A stretch of DNA of 64,000 nt from Limnephilus marmoratus (taxonomy: Eukaryota; Arthropoda; Insecta; Trichoptera; Limnephilidae), in contig OU862920.1 in the NCBI GenBank assembly GCA_917880885.1, positions 62,001 through 126,000 on the forward strand. The letters are read 5' to 3'. The position numbers and the translations under genes were made by a program. The notes beneath the pieces are model-generated. The model did not search any database and was not told the origin of the DNA. It saw nothing but the letters and a program-made list of their open reading frames with translations. Below, piece after piece: positions 11,155 to 23,054 of this stretch (the first letter of the stretch is position 1; each line of letters starts with the position of its first letter).

Positions 11155-11860
11155 CTAAAATTGAATGTAAACAAAACTAACATTGGAAAACGAGTAACGC
11201 AAACAAAAAAGGACTAATTGATAGACGGTGAAGTTTTGAAAGAAGTATTTGAAATTAAATATTTGGGAGTAATAATTGACTCCAAATTGACTTTCACTCA
11301 AAATACAAAACCAATTATTAAAAAAATTGCTAAAAAAATTTCGCTGTTGGGAAGAATAAGAAGATACCTTGACATAGTCTCCAATAAAAATGTGTACAAC
11401 GCATTCATTGTACCACACATAAATTACTGTAGCAGCATTCTATTCTTAGCCAACGACGGATTAATGAAACAAATGACAATTGTACAAAACAGATCTATGA
11501 GAACTATGTTGAAGAAAAATAGGTACACTTCAGTCAAGAAAATGTTGAAGGAGTTAAATATCTTGTCATTCAAACAAATTATTTACTTCAATACTATATT
11601 GTTAATCTACAAAATAATCAATGGCCATACGTCTATTGATTTCCTAAGAAAAATTGATAAAACTACAAAGCAACAACACGAGACGAGGAAAAGAAATGAA
11701 CTAAGACTCCTCTTCAGGAAAAAAAACACAGAGTCAAAAGTCATTGATGTACGGAGCATTAAAGATATGTATTTGGAGAATTACCAGAAGAAATAAAATT
11801 GGAAGAGAGCATAAAGGCATTTAAAATTAAATTGCGAAGATATGTGGTTGATTTGGTATA
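11155..11860 (+). pseudogene. Non-LTR retrotransposon RT C-terminal region (5' truncated)
   Basis: The open stretch 11218-11796 encodes 192 residues of the part after the RT palm: FEIKYLGVIIDSKLTF near the start, then VPHINYCSSILF and the QNRSMRTML block. This order is typical of CR1- or jockey-like LINEs. Catalytic RT motifs are upstream and missing, so it is a 5'-truncated copy. A frameshift near 11796 separates the last ~20 residues. An A-rich 3' region follows. Confidence 0.65.
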
Positions 11861-12837
11861 GATGTGTTATTTTAAGTGTATGTATATGTAAGGATTGTAT
11901 TAGGACATAGATAACTATGTACCTATTTAAAATACCGCAATACAACGGGGTTTAACAAATCGCAAAATAAAGAATTTAGTTTTATTTTTGGAATTCCCTG
12001 ATATTATAATTTTTTTTTGAAATTCGATGACATTTCGCTGATAATTCCAGGTTCAGTAAAATTCCCTGATAATTCCAGGTTTTCCAGGTCTTGTGGCCAC
12101 CCTGAACAAGGGATGTTAAAGGAAAGAGGGAGAAAGCTTTGGTAAATAAAGAAGACATGTTTAAACAGAAGTAGATGGTTTTATTCATTCATAATTTTAA
12201 ATTGTTTTACAATACATTTAATAAGGACAGTCTTCAATAAAGCATACATAATCTGAATGTGAAAATAGTGCGCAGACAAGAAATATCATACCATAACTTT
12301 ATTGACTAAGATTATTGACCAAAAAGTCATAAATTATTGTATGTATATTATTTTTCCATTATGTATTCAGATATTATTTCTGCACGCCGCACGGTCACAA
12401 TCTTTGAAGTAAAAGTATCAATAAGTGAAATTGCAGTATAAATATTTTGTAAAAATTTCAATAAATTACAAAATATATCTTTCTGTCTATCTAAAGTATC
12501 TTTTTACATTACTTCTTTAGAGGGACATATGTATATAAAAGTAAAGTACAACGGAGCTAGAAAGAATATTGATTTTAGCAAAATGCGTCGATGAACGCAT
12601 GAAATGTATAATATCTTCTGAATATGTATTATTAAAATTTGATCTATTATGATAAGTTGCATCCTACTTTATGATGGTATATTTTTACAAAAATATCTCA
12701 TTTTGAGGTAGTACGTCTGTAAAGCCTGCGTGAAAGAATGATTTGTACGATTGAGAACTGTAGGTACCCTGCAAGTGGATCTCTAACCTTCACTCATCAT
12801 TTGATTCTAGTCCACACTACTGACTCAAGTTGTCCGT
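11861..12837. other. No gene seen
   Basis: AT-rich DNA downstream of the CPT1 3' end. Two near-identical phrases (AATTCCCTGATA...AATTCCAGGT) lie at 11990-12080. Nothing coding was recognised. Confidence 0.5.
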
Positions 12838-13519
12838 GGAGAGGATTAACACCTCGAGCCACGCGCCAAACATTGGATTACTTATGCTCTAGAACAATAT
12901 ACTTTTTACATTAACAATTAACTAGTAAACAATACTCTCGATTTATTATTCTATAAACTTTAAAAATAATATAAAATTACATAATAACATCAAAAACCAT
13001 AACCGCAAAATGAAACATCAAACATTACTAAATGAAGAATAAACGCGATCAATAGCAAGTCTGATGGAGAGGATTAACACCTCGAGCCACGCGCCAAAAA
13101 TTGGATTACTTATGCTCTAGAACAATATACTTTTTACATTAACAATTAACTAGTAAACAATACTCTCGATTTATTATTCTATAAACTTTAAAAATAATAT
13201 AAAATTACATAATAACATCAAAAACCATAACCGCAAAATGAAACATCAAACATTACTAAATGAAGAATAAACGCGATCAATAGCAAGTCTGGTGGAGAGG
13301 ATTAACACCTCGAGCCACGCGCCAAAAATTGGATTACTTATGCTCTAGAACAATATACTTTTTACATTAACAATTAACTAGTAAACAATACTCTCGATTT
13401 ATTATTCTATAAACTTTAAAAATAATATAAAATTACATAATAACATCAAAAACCATAACCGCAAAATGAAACATGAAACATTACTAAATGAAGAATAAAC
13501 GCGATCAATAGAAAGTCTG
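12838..13519. repeat. Three tandem 228-bp units
   Basis: Units start at 12838, 13066 and 13294 with GGAGAGGATTAACACCTCGA and are exactly 228 bp apart. Copies differ by only a few bases (for example CCAAACATT versus CCAAAAATT, and ACATCAAAC versus ACATGAAAC). The units carry no open frame and are AT-rich apart from CCTCGAGCCACGCGCC. The near identity indicates very recent duplication or ongoing homogenisation. Confidence 0.95.
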
Positions 13520-14061
13520 ATACGAGTACATATAGGTCGGCGGTCCAGTTTCCGCCAGCTTTCTTCTTCCACTGGGGGCTTCATTTAACGTGCATTTTCA
13601 TAACTTTTCTTTTTCACACATAAACTCTACTTTAGGATTTAGCACCCTTGTAAGTAGATAGATGCAGTGAAGTAACAGCAATCACAAAACAAATAAAATA
13701 AATAAATTGTGTATTCACATCATTATGGAAGCCTAGGCTCTGAATTAAAACTTGAATCCATTTATTCAATGTAAAGTGTAAATGTATTGATTTAACGCGT
13801 TCACACAGTTCACAAGACAATATATTAATAAATTAATGTTTAATTTAATCTATACATAACAATTGCATTGCTGTTGAATTTTATCATCTACAAAAACTAA
13901 ATTAATATTATTCCTATGATTTAATTACTAAATCATTGCTGGTTTCATGACAGTTTTTATTACAATTGAAAACTATTTTTAAACAGTTTTTTTAAATAAT
14001 AATCAGAAAACCAAATATATTTGTTATACAAATGAGTAGGTCCAAAGCCAAAATAATATTA
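13520..14061. other. CPT1 3' flank, no other gene
   Basis: AT-rich DNA between the 228-bp array and the CPT1 3' untranslated region. Only short frames without domains are present. Confidence 0.5.
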
Positions 14062-14067
14062 TTTATT
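14062..14067 (-). promoter_or_regulatory. Candidate CPT1 polyadenylation signal
   Basis: AATAAA on the minus strand, about 70 nt past the CPT1 stop codon, and the first such hexamer downstream of it. This is a position-based inference. Confidence 0.4.
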
Positions 14068-14137
14068 GAAAAATTATATGTGATGTGATGAAACTGTCAT
14101 GATGTAACCAATAAGTATTTAATTGTTCAGAATCACA

Positions 14138-14245
14138 TTATTTGCGTTTTGCGCCGTTTGTTTCTTTCACTTTGGTGCTTTCATCAAACATTTTTTTAAT
14201 ATCTTTTAATGCCACTTCAACCTCGGAGGCAAACTTGTGTGAGTC
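14138..14245 (-). CDS. CPT1 last coding exon
   Basis: Encodes the final 35 residues and stop of carnitine O-palmitoyltransferase 1. The exon opens with DSHKFASEV, which continues in frame from the SCPIT end of the exon at 18439-18599, matching the family signature SCPxTDSHxF. It ends in a lysine-rich tail (NGAKRK). The acceptor reads TTCTATTTCAG in the minus strand. CPT1 sits in the outer mitochondrial membrane and transfers long-chain acyl groups from CoA to carnitine. The preceding intron is enlarged by a hAT transposon. Confidence 0.85.
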   Translation of the reverse strand, partial: DSHKFASEVEVALKDIKKMFDESTKVKETNGAKRK

Positions 14246-15479
14246 CTGAAATAGAAATATACAGTTCATTAATTCAAATCCATAACAAGCTTCAAACATA
14301 CCAGGAAATCTTTTGAGATTATCAAAATGCTTGTAATGCAATCAAATAACACAAAATGATAAAATTATTATTATTCATACAGTCTTGAGAAGCTTATGGA
14401 GAAAGAGTTTTGAATATAACACTACACAAAATTAAATCAAGTTCCCAGGTAATGTAAAAAAACTAGAAATAGAAGAGGAGCCTAATAGTTGAATTGTTTA
14501 GCTTTTTAGGCACTGATTAAAAATTAACTAACTAACCAACCACTGCGCTTTTATAGGGACAGGCAGAGAGGATAGGCTGCCAAACAACTCTCTTGGAATG
14601 CACCTCTTGCTTCATTTGCAATCACACATGCCCTGCTGTTGTTCAGACGCTTGATAAAGCCTGTCCAAGTATTTGGTTCACTTGAATGTGTCGTGTCATC
14701 CTCGGACGTCCCTGACTTCTTCTACCATTCACATTCACGTCATCTGAACCCATTCACAAATTTGGGAATCTTAAATCACTAATTCTATATTCCCATTCAC
14801 GTCATCTGAACCAACCAAACCATATGATCGTCCCCTTCTTAATATTAATCAGTACACTTTCACCAGCCTTGCATTCTTTTCAAATCTCCAAATTTTACAC
14901 ATACATAGTCGTACATTTAACATCCGCACCCACAGATCTATTAAAAATTATCTCCATATAATAATGACATATCAAAAGATATGATTTTAATCCAAATGCA
15001 AGCTGTCCCATTACGTATGTTGTAAATGGTAAATGAAAATATGTGAGATTTCAAATGAAACAACTATGATTAGAAGATCTTAAATGATCAACCGCCAATT
15101 AGGATCTTAATCCTTTGGTCCAACTCAGCACATATAATATGTCCTTTCCCTACTGTGAACAAAGATATTCAAATACATATGATTTTCAAACTAAGAAAAA
15201 CTGGTTTTCTCACAAGATTATATATATTACCTAGTAAGTGATAGAAAATTTATTATACAGGTAAACAATACATTTTCCGCATAATTTGGTGACTTTTGCG
15301 TGAAAGGGGTGAAATAGGCATCTAACCACTCGAGCAATGGCCATCCAAATTTAAGTAGGTGATTTAAAAAAAATTAAAATATATTATAAAATCTTAACCC
15401 CCTCAGGCCTTGACTGTATTTTGTCGGAGAGTCAGTATATTTCCGTTTCGCAATAAAATCCAAATAAATGGAATATTTC
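14246..15479. other. CPT1 last intron, 3' part
   Basis: AT-rich intron. Besides the LINE remnant at about 14570-14760, the phrase ATTCACGTCATCTGAACC occurs twice (about 14737 and 14797). No other feature was recognised. Confidence 0.5.
14570..14760 (-). pseudogene. LINE RT tail relic
   Basis: The minus strand reads NGRRSQGRPRMTRHIQV and continues with stops. GRRxxGRPR followed by a basic stretch is the usual end of the RT polyprotein in several insect LINEs. Only this short segment is recognisable. Confidence 0.4.
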
Positions 15480-15853
15480 TGAATGTATCCGAAAACTAAA
15501 GACTGTTTTGGAAAGGGTATTTATATTACATCACCTTTCAAATTTTGTAATATGAAGTAAATGTATAATTATTGACTTTTTTGAAAAATTTTGCATCTTA
15601 TTTTTTTCTAACTGAAATGACTGATAATGAAAAAAAAAAAAACTAATACATAATTTATTGGGCAAATGTTTATAAATGTTATCGTCAACTCACTTTTTTA
15701 TTGTTTCATGTAAAAATAACTAATAAAAAAATCTCAAATTTTCATAATTTTCTTTTAAATTGAGGTCGGAAACTTTGGATTCATAAAGCTGAAAATTTTA
15801 ATTATTTAACGCAATCAACTTTTAGTATTTTCTCTTTCTAACACCATTTAGAT
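15480..15853. repeat. REP-C repeat, left part (target of hAT insertion)
   Basis: Closely matches 23700-24000 (ATGTTATCGTCAACTCACTTTT, CAAATTTTCATAATT, TTCTTTCTAACACC). It continues at 18160 after the hAT element. Shorter diverged relatives lie reversed near 25470-25640, 25740-25880 and 32700-32840. Confidence 0.75.
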
Positions 15854-16193
15854 CAGGGGTGTCAAAGATACGGCCCGCGGGCCGCATGCGGCCCTCGGAC
15901 CCTATCAATACGGCCCGCGAGCCGTATGCGGCACTCAGGTCGGACGCGGTGCGCCGTGCACCGAGCGTGAGCGTAACCTTTTCTCTTACGCCGGCTGGTG
16001 GCGCTGGTCTGGTGCACGACTCGTACTCACGACGCCCCCTCCCCCCCGACCCCGCACCACAAGGGTCGCAGTTGCCGGTCGCCGGCGCAGTCAGATTTAA
16101 GCCTTAGCATCGAGCGGTCGCGTCGAGTGTTTATATTACTTACGTACTCATAGTTTGTTGTTCATTCAAGTTCTAATATTGGTACGTGCCATA

Positions 16194-16798
16194 ATGTCGC
16201 AAAAACGTAAAGTTGATAGTGAGTGCAGAGTTTTTCATACAAAATGGGAAATCGCATATTTTTTCATGGAATGGAAAGGTAAATCACTTTGTTTGATTTG
16301 CAATCAAACAATTGCTGTTTGTAAGGAGTTTAATTCAAAGAGACATTATGATTCGAATCATAAAGGAAAATTTGAAGGTTACACTGAAAAGATAAGAATG
16401 GACAAACTATTATCTTTAAAATCTAACCTTCACGGCCAACAGTCGATATTCACTAAAGCTAAAACTGAAAGCGAAGATGCCTTAAAATCCAGTTTCATTA
16501 TTGCATTAGAAATCGCCAAGAGATCAAAACCTTTCACTGATGGTGATTTTATTAAAGAATGTATGTTAAAAGTGGCTGATGTTTCATTCCCATCACAAAA
16601 ATCAACCATTCAAAATATTCCGCTGTCAAGAAACACTGTTGCTTCAAGAATAAGTGATTTATCTCAACATTTGGATTCCCAGCTAAAGGAAAAAATTAAG
16701 GAATTTACACACTTTTGGCTGGCTATTGACGAGAGCACTGATATTATTGATACTGCTCAACTTGCTGTCTTTATACGAGGTATAAAGACAGCAAGTTG
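16194..16798 (+). CDS. hAT transposase, N-terminal part (broken)
   Basis: Starts at ATG 16194, after an AT-rich leader. Residues near 35-60 carry a BED-type zinc finger (LCLICN...RHYDSNH), which binds the transposon ends in related proteins. The first catalytic aspartate lies in WLAIDESTDI. It resembles insect proteins annotated as GTF2I-repeat-domain 2-like or ZBED-like, which are hAT (Charlie-type) transposases. The frame is lost right after FIRGI, at a 23-bp palindrome, and ends at a stop 4 codons later. Confidence 0.85.
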
Positions 16799-17985
16799 AG
16801 CATTGTGAAGAACTATTGAAGTGCGTTCCATTGACAGGCACCACTACAGCAAATGATATTTATTCTGCTATTGAGCATTTAATAGTAGAATATGAACTCG
16901 GCTGGAATAAATTTTGCAGCATAACTACGGATGGCGCTCCTGCCATGGTTGGCAAACATTCGGGTGTTGTGACTAAATTAAAAAAGAAAATATCAGAAAA
17001 TTTTGTGGGAATTCACTGCATCATTCACCAGGAATCACTCGCATCCAAATATTTAAAAATGGACCATGTCATGCAACCGGTAATTAAAATAGTAAATTTT
17101 ATAAGGAGCAGAGGTCTAAATCACAGGCAGTTCAGGCAATTTTTACAAGATTTGGACGAAAAGTATTCCGATGTACCTTATTTCACGGAAGTTCGTTGGC
17201 TCAGTCGAGGGGCAGTTTTGAAAAGATTTTTTGAGTTACGTGACCCTATTCAAGCTTTCATGTTAGAAAAAGGCAAGCCAATTGATTATGACAACGACTG
17301 GTGGCTTGATTGTGCATTTTTGGTAGATATGACAAAACACATGAATGACCTCAATATAAAGTTACAGGGTAAAGACTTGATCGTCACTCAAATGTATTCG
17401 CATTTACAAGCCTTCGAAACAAAATTAAGACTGTGGGAAATTCACATAAAAAACCAAACACTCGATCATTTCCCTCACGTGAAATCATGTGGCACAGTGA
17501 ACCAGACAAAATTGGATGAGTATTCTCAACTTTTGCTGAATCTGATCACAGAATTTAACAGTCGTTTTGAAGATTTTCGCAAAATGCATAAAATGGAATT
17601 CCCACTTTTCAACAATCCATTTACTTTTGATGCTGCACTGGCACCAATTCATTTGCAAATGGAATTGATAGATCTCCAATGCGACAGCATTGTAAAGGAT
17701 AAATTTAAGGAAGTTAATGTTACTACATTTTATACACAATATTTCAAGAGTTTGAATAACTATCCAAGTATAAGAAATCATGCGTCACGTATCCTGTGTA
17801 TGTTTGGTAGTACGTATTTATGCGAGCAGATGTTTTCCGTTATGAAAATAAATAAAAACAAACATCGCTCACGGCTTACGGATGAAAATCTCCAATCGAT
17901 TCTAAAAGTAACTACGACGAATATGACACCCGACATCAATGAACTTGTCAAAAACAAGAGAAGTCAGGTGTCCGGCTCAAAATAA
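16799..17985 (+). CDS. hAT transposase, catalytic and dimerisation part (broken off)
   Basis: Begins beyond the palindromic lesion and has no start of its own. The second catalytic aspartate lies in TTDGAPAMVG, followed by the conserved C-x2-H motif (HCIIHQ) and the WLSRG block. The hAT C-terminal dimerisation region (FGSTYLCEQMFSVMK, then SRLTDENL) is complete, and the protein ends SQVSGSK. The frame is open for 389 codons, so except for the lesion the transposase appears well preserved and the insertion is young. Confidence 0.85.
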
Positions 17986-18159
17986 TTTACCTTGTTACCC
18001 TTCTTTTTAACTTACTGAATTTATAATAAATAGGTATCTAACTAAATAAAGATTTTAACAATTAAGTATGGGTTTTATTTTTTAAATATTGAGTCCGGCC
18101 CGCTTACACACGCCAAATGTTATAAACGGCCCTTAAGAATATCCAGTTTGACACCCCTG

Positions 18160-18330
18160 ATTTAGATCATATTTCTAAGAGAGCTGTATGAGACAACGAT
18201 TTCTATGAGACCTATACGAGTTGTTCCGAAAACCGAACAAATAGATCTGACGGGTTAAGATTTAAAAATTTTCATTCATAAAACCTAAAAATATAGGATA
18301 GACATTGAAATCTAGGTAGATCCCAGTTCA
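18160..18330. repeat. REP-C repeat, right part
   Basis: Begins with the second ATTTAGAT target copy and continues ATCATATTTCTAA, as at 23995-24010. The rest diverges before CPT1 exon sequence. Confidence 0.6.
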
Positions 18331-18438
18331 AATGTTTCCACATTAATATTTGGAGAAATGATATTAATTAAATTGAAAACCGAACACCCAGATATCCCCA
18401 TCGTTGGAGTGGTTAAAACAAAAAGATTAGATACTTAC

Positions 18439-18599
18439 CGTAATGGGACAGCTCTTCTTGCTGGAGATGTGGAAAAACAAGATATTCTCTCCGGCGATGA
18501 TGTAGGATACTCCATAACCATCGTCAGCCACCGGACCAAACCCACCGCCCGCACTGATGCAGTTCGGGTACTTCTTCAGGTCCATCTTTGTAGTTTGTC
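18439..18599 (-). CDS. CPT1 exon (choline/carnitine acyltransferase core)
   Basis: Encodes [20 protein letters not shown] and continues [20 protein letters not shown] to SCPIT, nearly the family consensus of the C-terminal core of CPT1. Acceptor AATATTCCAG and donor ACG|GTAAGT are clear. The exon is 161 bp, opens with two bases that complete a glycine codon from the exon at 19199, and closes in phase 0. Joined to its neighbours it gives an uninterrupted frame, so this part of the gene looks intact. Confidence 0.93.
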
Positions 18600-19198
18600 C
18601 TGGAATATTCACATCATTGCATTTTTAGAGTAATTTGATTACATATCCTACTAAAAACTATCTAGCATCCATCATTAGCTGATGGAGGCATGAAACATAT
18701 TTTTTAATTGTTTAAAAAATTATTTAAAGATTGAGAATTGTTTTTTCCATATTTTTATAATGTTCAAGAAGAGTGTGGAAACTTGGAAATGCGAGTAATT
18801 ATCTCCAGAGTTAAGTCGAACAAGGCTAAAGTCATTCCAAGCAGTAGATGACAACACAGTGTATTTACTTAAAGAAACAGGAATACTGCATCTTCACTTA
18901 CTAAGAGTGGGGAAATTGTGATAACATCTAAAACAATATCATCTTTATTTTATACAAAAACGAGAAATAATTTTTTTTTTGCTAAAACAAAAAATTTAAA
19001 ATAAATAACTTCCTGTACTCACTTTTGCTAATTTTGTTAATTATTGTATTTCAGTAACGTCGGCAGTATAACTAACCACCATTACTTGAAGCATTTTGGA
19101 TAATTTAAAAGTTTTCATACATAAATACACATGTATGTACACAGAATGGAGTGTGAGCTTAGGGTGATTGGTAGGTTAATGATCGGTGGATTGGTTAC

Positions 19199-19397
19199 CA
19201 TGGGGCGTCTGACTGGTGGACAGGCGCCAGGGCTCGCTGAGCACCTCCTGCAGGAAGGGCGAGTCCAGCTCCAGGTACTTGGACACGATGTAGAGGCAGA
19301 AGAGGCGGCGGTCGATGCCCTTGCCGCACATTGCGTCCTGGTAGCCCAAATGGTGTCGTGCCGCTGCCGCATTGAACATGCGCAAGCGCTCATCCAC
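19199..19397 (-). CDS. CPT1 exon with STS carnitine-binding motif
   Basis: Encodes [12 protein letters not shown] at the start and [20 protein letters not shown] followed by [16 protein letters not shown]. The Ser-Thr-Ser triad in RLSTSQ binds carnitine in this enzyme family. Acceptor TTTGCAG|GTGGATG; donor CCATG|GTAACC leaves one base (phase 1), matching the next exon. Length 199 bp. Confidence 0.93.
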
Positions 19398-19999
19398 CTG
19401 CAAATACAAAAGAATAATAAAAACAATTTTATCGCCCATATCAATTAGAGGTGAAAACGATAGAAATCAAATTTAAATTAAAATCAATTACATATTTTTG
19501 CATGATACGTTTTTCAAGAATCAAGGTAAAAACTAAACTTGTGTTTAAAAGACTTGAGAAAAACAAATCCAGTATTCAATAGTTTTTTTTAGGCAACACA
19601 GAATTTTTCTTTCGTGCACATAAAATATATACATTCTATAAATTTTTTATTAAAAACTTGATGACTTACTTTGGCACAACAAACGTTTATGTTTCATATA
19701 AAAGACAATAAGCTCCGAGAAGCATGCCACTTGCCATAGACAAGGGCGAACAAGCAATGAATATGAATACTAATAGAAATGTCAGAATACACATATTATT
19801 AATTATTATGCCCTTTTATTTTATGCTCAATTATTTATTTCCCAGTACAAGACTTAGGAAACACTGGGAAACAAGGAAAGTCCATTAGAAGAACTTTTTG
19901 TGATTCAAATAAATTGTGAGACATTATTCTTAAACATTTAGGTTTTTCTAAGCTGAAAACTAGCTGAGATCAAAAGGGTTTGTTAATCAAGGCAATTAC

Positions 20000-20205
20000 A
20001 GAAATCTTGGAGTTCTCCATGGACTTGACCCAGGCAGCGCTCTCGATGGTGCAGGGGCGCACCGTCTCCATACGGCCTTCACGGAACAAGCGCGTCATGG
20101 AAGCCTCGTACGTCAAGCTGAAGCGCCCGGCGTTGCGGTAATATGCCAGTTGCAGCGCCATCTGGATGTAGGCATCGGGAGACGTCCGGCACTTCTTCAT
20201 GAAAC
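20000..20205 (-). CDS. CPT1 exon ([14 protein letters not shown] block)
   Basis: Encodes [20 protein letters not shown], then [20 protein letters not shown] and [10 protein letters not shown], all highly conserved in CPT1. The acceptor is CCTCGCAG. I place the donor at TTTCT|GTAATT so that KIS joins VDERL in phase 0; this donor is weaker than the others. It starts with two bases that complete the glycine of GKG from the exon at 21802. Confidence 0.92.
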
Positions 20206-20731
20206 CTGCGAGGCAGAGGTTTTAATTACTTGGTTTCAAGGGTCTACTTGATTCCTGATAAAGTAAAAAATATAAATGAAATTTTGGTACTGGTGATTTT
20301 TCAGATTTACAAAAAAAAAATTTTTCTTCAAAACAAAACAAAAAAATTGTTCCACATGTTGTCACTGGTCACTCAGCCGAATAACTACCCAACCCCTGTC
20401 CAATACCAACTGATTTTTTATGTTTAAAAAACATCAAAAATGTCAACGGTGACCAAAATTTCATTCACATTTTTTACTCCCAATAATATCAGAAATCACT
20501 GGTTAAAGTAAGTGAATACGTCCCTTAACACTCAGCTATAGTCTCTCAGCGGTTTTTGGGTGCGGCCTATATCACCACATCGCTCGCCATACATGCTCAT
20601 ATGAATACTTGAAAACAATTAGATCAGTTAGGGAGCTGCCGTGGTAACGTGGCTGTCAGCTTCAAGGTGACAGATCCCGTACAAAGAAATGATATTCCGT
20701 GCTCTCCCTAATAGATTTGCCCCCTTTTCTG
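20206..20731. other. CPT1 intron, repeat-like 3' part
   Basis: No coding sequence. About 20530-20730 (TCTCAGCGGTTTTTGGGTGC onward) reads like the 3' non-coding end of a LINE and adjoins the LINE remnant on its right; this is an inference. Confidence 0.35.
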
Positions 20732-21220
20732 TCATGGCGAGAGGAAGATAAATAGCCTTGTGTGACACTTCTTCTTCTTTCGTATGACATCTAGGTCTGC
20801 GAGCCAGTCTAGGGCCTCAGGCGTTGCCCTGTGGACCTCATCAATCCCGCCAGGGAATGAATGCAGCGGGCATTCGTTGACCACATGTTCGGTGGTCTGC
20901 ACCGCACCGCATTCACACGTCGCCGACTCTTTAAGGCCCCATCTATGCATCATGTGAGCACAACGGCTATGGGAGCACCTTATCCTATTGATGGCAGTCC
21001 AGAGTTTGCGAGGCAATGAGAACCCAGGCTGTCTCTCAGTGGGGTCTTGCACGAGATCGGCGTTTTTGACATTGGCTGATTGCCACTCAAGCTTCCACCT
21101 ATCTTCTGGGGTGAGAGGTGTTCGAAGGAGTCTTTCTCCTTCCGTCCAGAAGGGTTTTCGAGACTTTAAGCGGCATGCCGGGTGAGAAACGACATCATCG
21201 TGAAAGGGCATCAAGTGCAT
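20732..21220 (-). pseudogene. LINE polyprotein C-terminal fragment (RTE/BovB-like)
   Basis: The open frame of 162 codons ends a LINE protein. It reads KLWTAINRIRCSHSRCAHMM, then the zinc-binding CECGAVQTTEHVVNECPLH and a WLADLDVI close, a layout seen at the C-terminus of RTE/BovB-type elements. The RT domain is absent, so this is a 5'-truncated intronic insertion. Confidence 0.6.
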
Positions 21221-21801
21221 CGTGTTGTGACACTACAACATGTAATCTGTATGAGCTAAGCCCAAAAAACGCAGGATGCGTATACTGATAATATGATGCG
21301 TATACCGATGCGTATAGCCAATGATAATGGTTGCCAATGCCAAATGAGATATGTACTACATTTACTAAGGAGAATCCAAATCTGTATGTGTAAAAAAAAA
21401 TTGCATCTATGACTCACACCATTCTAAATACTTTTAATGAAATTTTGTTCAATTATTAGCAAATAAATAGCAATTATTCAAGAAAGAATTTTGATATTTG
21501 AAAATGTTTAATCGATTTCAAAAGAAGTAAAATAAAATTGATTTTATTGGCACAAGGACCAATCCCCAACATACATGTAATATATAGGTACATTATGAGA
21601 TAACTGCATAAAAACAGAATTTGCAAATTGACATAACAAAAAATGACAAAAGAACAAGTTAGGTTAGGTTTGTTTGTTATTTTTCTTCAATCTTCTGTTT
21701 TTTAGAACCAATTGCATTGGATAATAATGCGCAAATAACCTCTTCCACATTCCAGAAAAGATAATTTAAAAATACATAAATAACAAAATGATAATGTTAA
21801 C

Positions 21802-21983
21802 CTTTCCCATATCCCGAGTACATGAAGATCCTCAGATCCAGATCGCTGACCAATTTCTTGGCGACGGTGTAGGAGACTTGTTCCGCCTCCTTGTACTCCT
21901 CGCTGGTGAGGTCCCACTGCAGGCGGGTGGGCGCGGGCGGCTTTACCGTCACCTCCCCCTTGGAGTTGCCTTTTTCGTCGTAT
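21802..21983 (-). CDS. CPT1 exon (PPAPTRLQWDL block)
   Basis: Encodes YDEKGNSKGEV, then PPAPTRLQWDLTSEEYKEAE and IFMYSGYGKG. CPT1 proteins have the same order (LGYDE, TRLQWD, GKG). The donor GGGAAAG|GTTAAC leaves phase 1. The acceptor TGGGTAG|ATAC means the exon opens with the third base of a codon, so an upstream exon ending in phase 2 is required. The next exon found upstream (24099) ends in phase 0, so one exon is missing between them. Confidence 0.9.
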
Positions 21984-23054
21984 CTACCCAGAACAAAACC
22001 ACACTTATATTGCCGCTCACACATTTTTTACATTACAAAACTAACTTGGGTCAGCAATTACTTTAATTTAGCATTTGGGGGATTCGAACCAACCGAAAAT
22101 TAAAAAAAAAAACAATGTTATTGTTACGAAGAGCAGCCAAATTCGACAATATTATTATATTGCAGTTAAGATTCTGCAATTTTAGGTAAAACATTAAAAA
22201 ATGCCTTCACTTGGTTTTAAAACTGCACCTATTTATTACAAACATTTTTATTCTAGAATTAAATTATAGTTTAAAAATCATTCAGACATTTTTCAAACTA
22301 ACCTGTTCAGAAATTACATTTGTAGCATTGCTTTTTCATATTACTTAAAGTGACGTTTAATGCCGTTATGAGTGCAGACTCGATTAAAAAAATAAAAGAA
22401 GCTTTTTACTTACGGTTAAAGCAAACAATCATGGAATCTGCTTTAGACAGTTACAGAAATAATTAAGCATTGAAATGCGCTTAAGATGTTGTGAAAGTTA
22501 CTATAAAATAAAATTGTAGTACACATTTATAACAAACATAAACATGCTTCAATCACAATACATCAAAGCTTGATCTCATCCAGAATAATGCTATTTTTAT
22601 GTATTCTAGAACATTATTGAACATAACTTTTTTTACATAGACATTACAAATACGGTGCAATTTTTTTTAATGGGCAGCCATTACTTAAGATATAAAATAC
22701 ATAATGCTTGACTCCATACTCAGTCAGAGTGGAATTGTCATACTAAACTGTACATTCAATATAGAAGCATTTTGATGCATTATTAGAGTCAAATATTCAT
22801 AATTTGATAAATGTGTAAAGCATATCAAGACTAGTTTACAATATATTTTTAAAAAACCTTCACAAGTGTGTTAATGTTAAGGAAGGTAACTTGAATCTGA
22901 GCATGCTGGCAGACTGCAGACGGTTATCGGCCGGATTTCTTCGGCCGGTTCTGATTTATGTGGTAATATACACAATGTGGCACAACTATCCCGGCAGCCG
23001 CCCGAGACTTTCCCGGCGATATGCAAACCGGGAGGAAGACGTTTTGCTTTTTCA

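Larger units (their letters stand above)
15854..18159 (+). mobile_element. hAT-superfamily DNA transposon
   Basis: A 2306-bp element with terminal inverted repeats CAGGGGTGTCAAA / TTTGACACCCCTG and a perfect 8-bp target duplication ATTTAGAT at 15846-15853 and 18160-18167. GC-rich subterminal CGGCCCGC motifs occur near both ends. The related empty site at about 23990-24005 carries one copy of the target (GTTTAGAT). The transposase is split by a palindromic lesion at 16754-16802. Confidence 0.95.

Noticed and set aside
21655..21675. GTTAGGTTAGG, resembling the insect telomere repeat
   Set aside because: Only about two units, interstitial, and easily due to chance.
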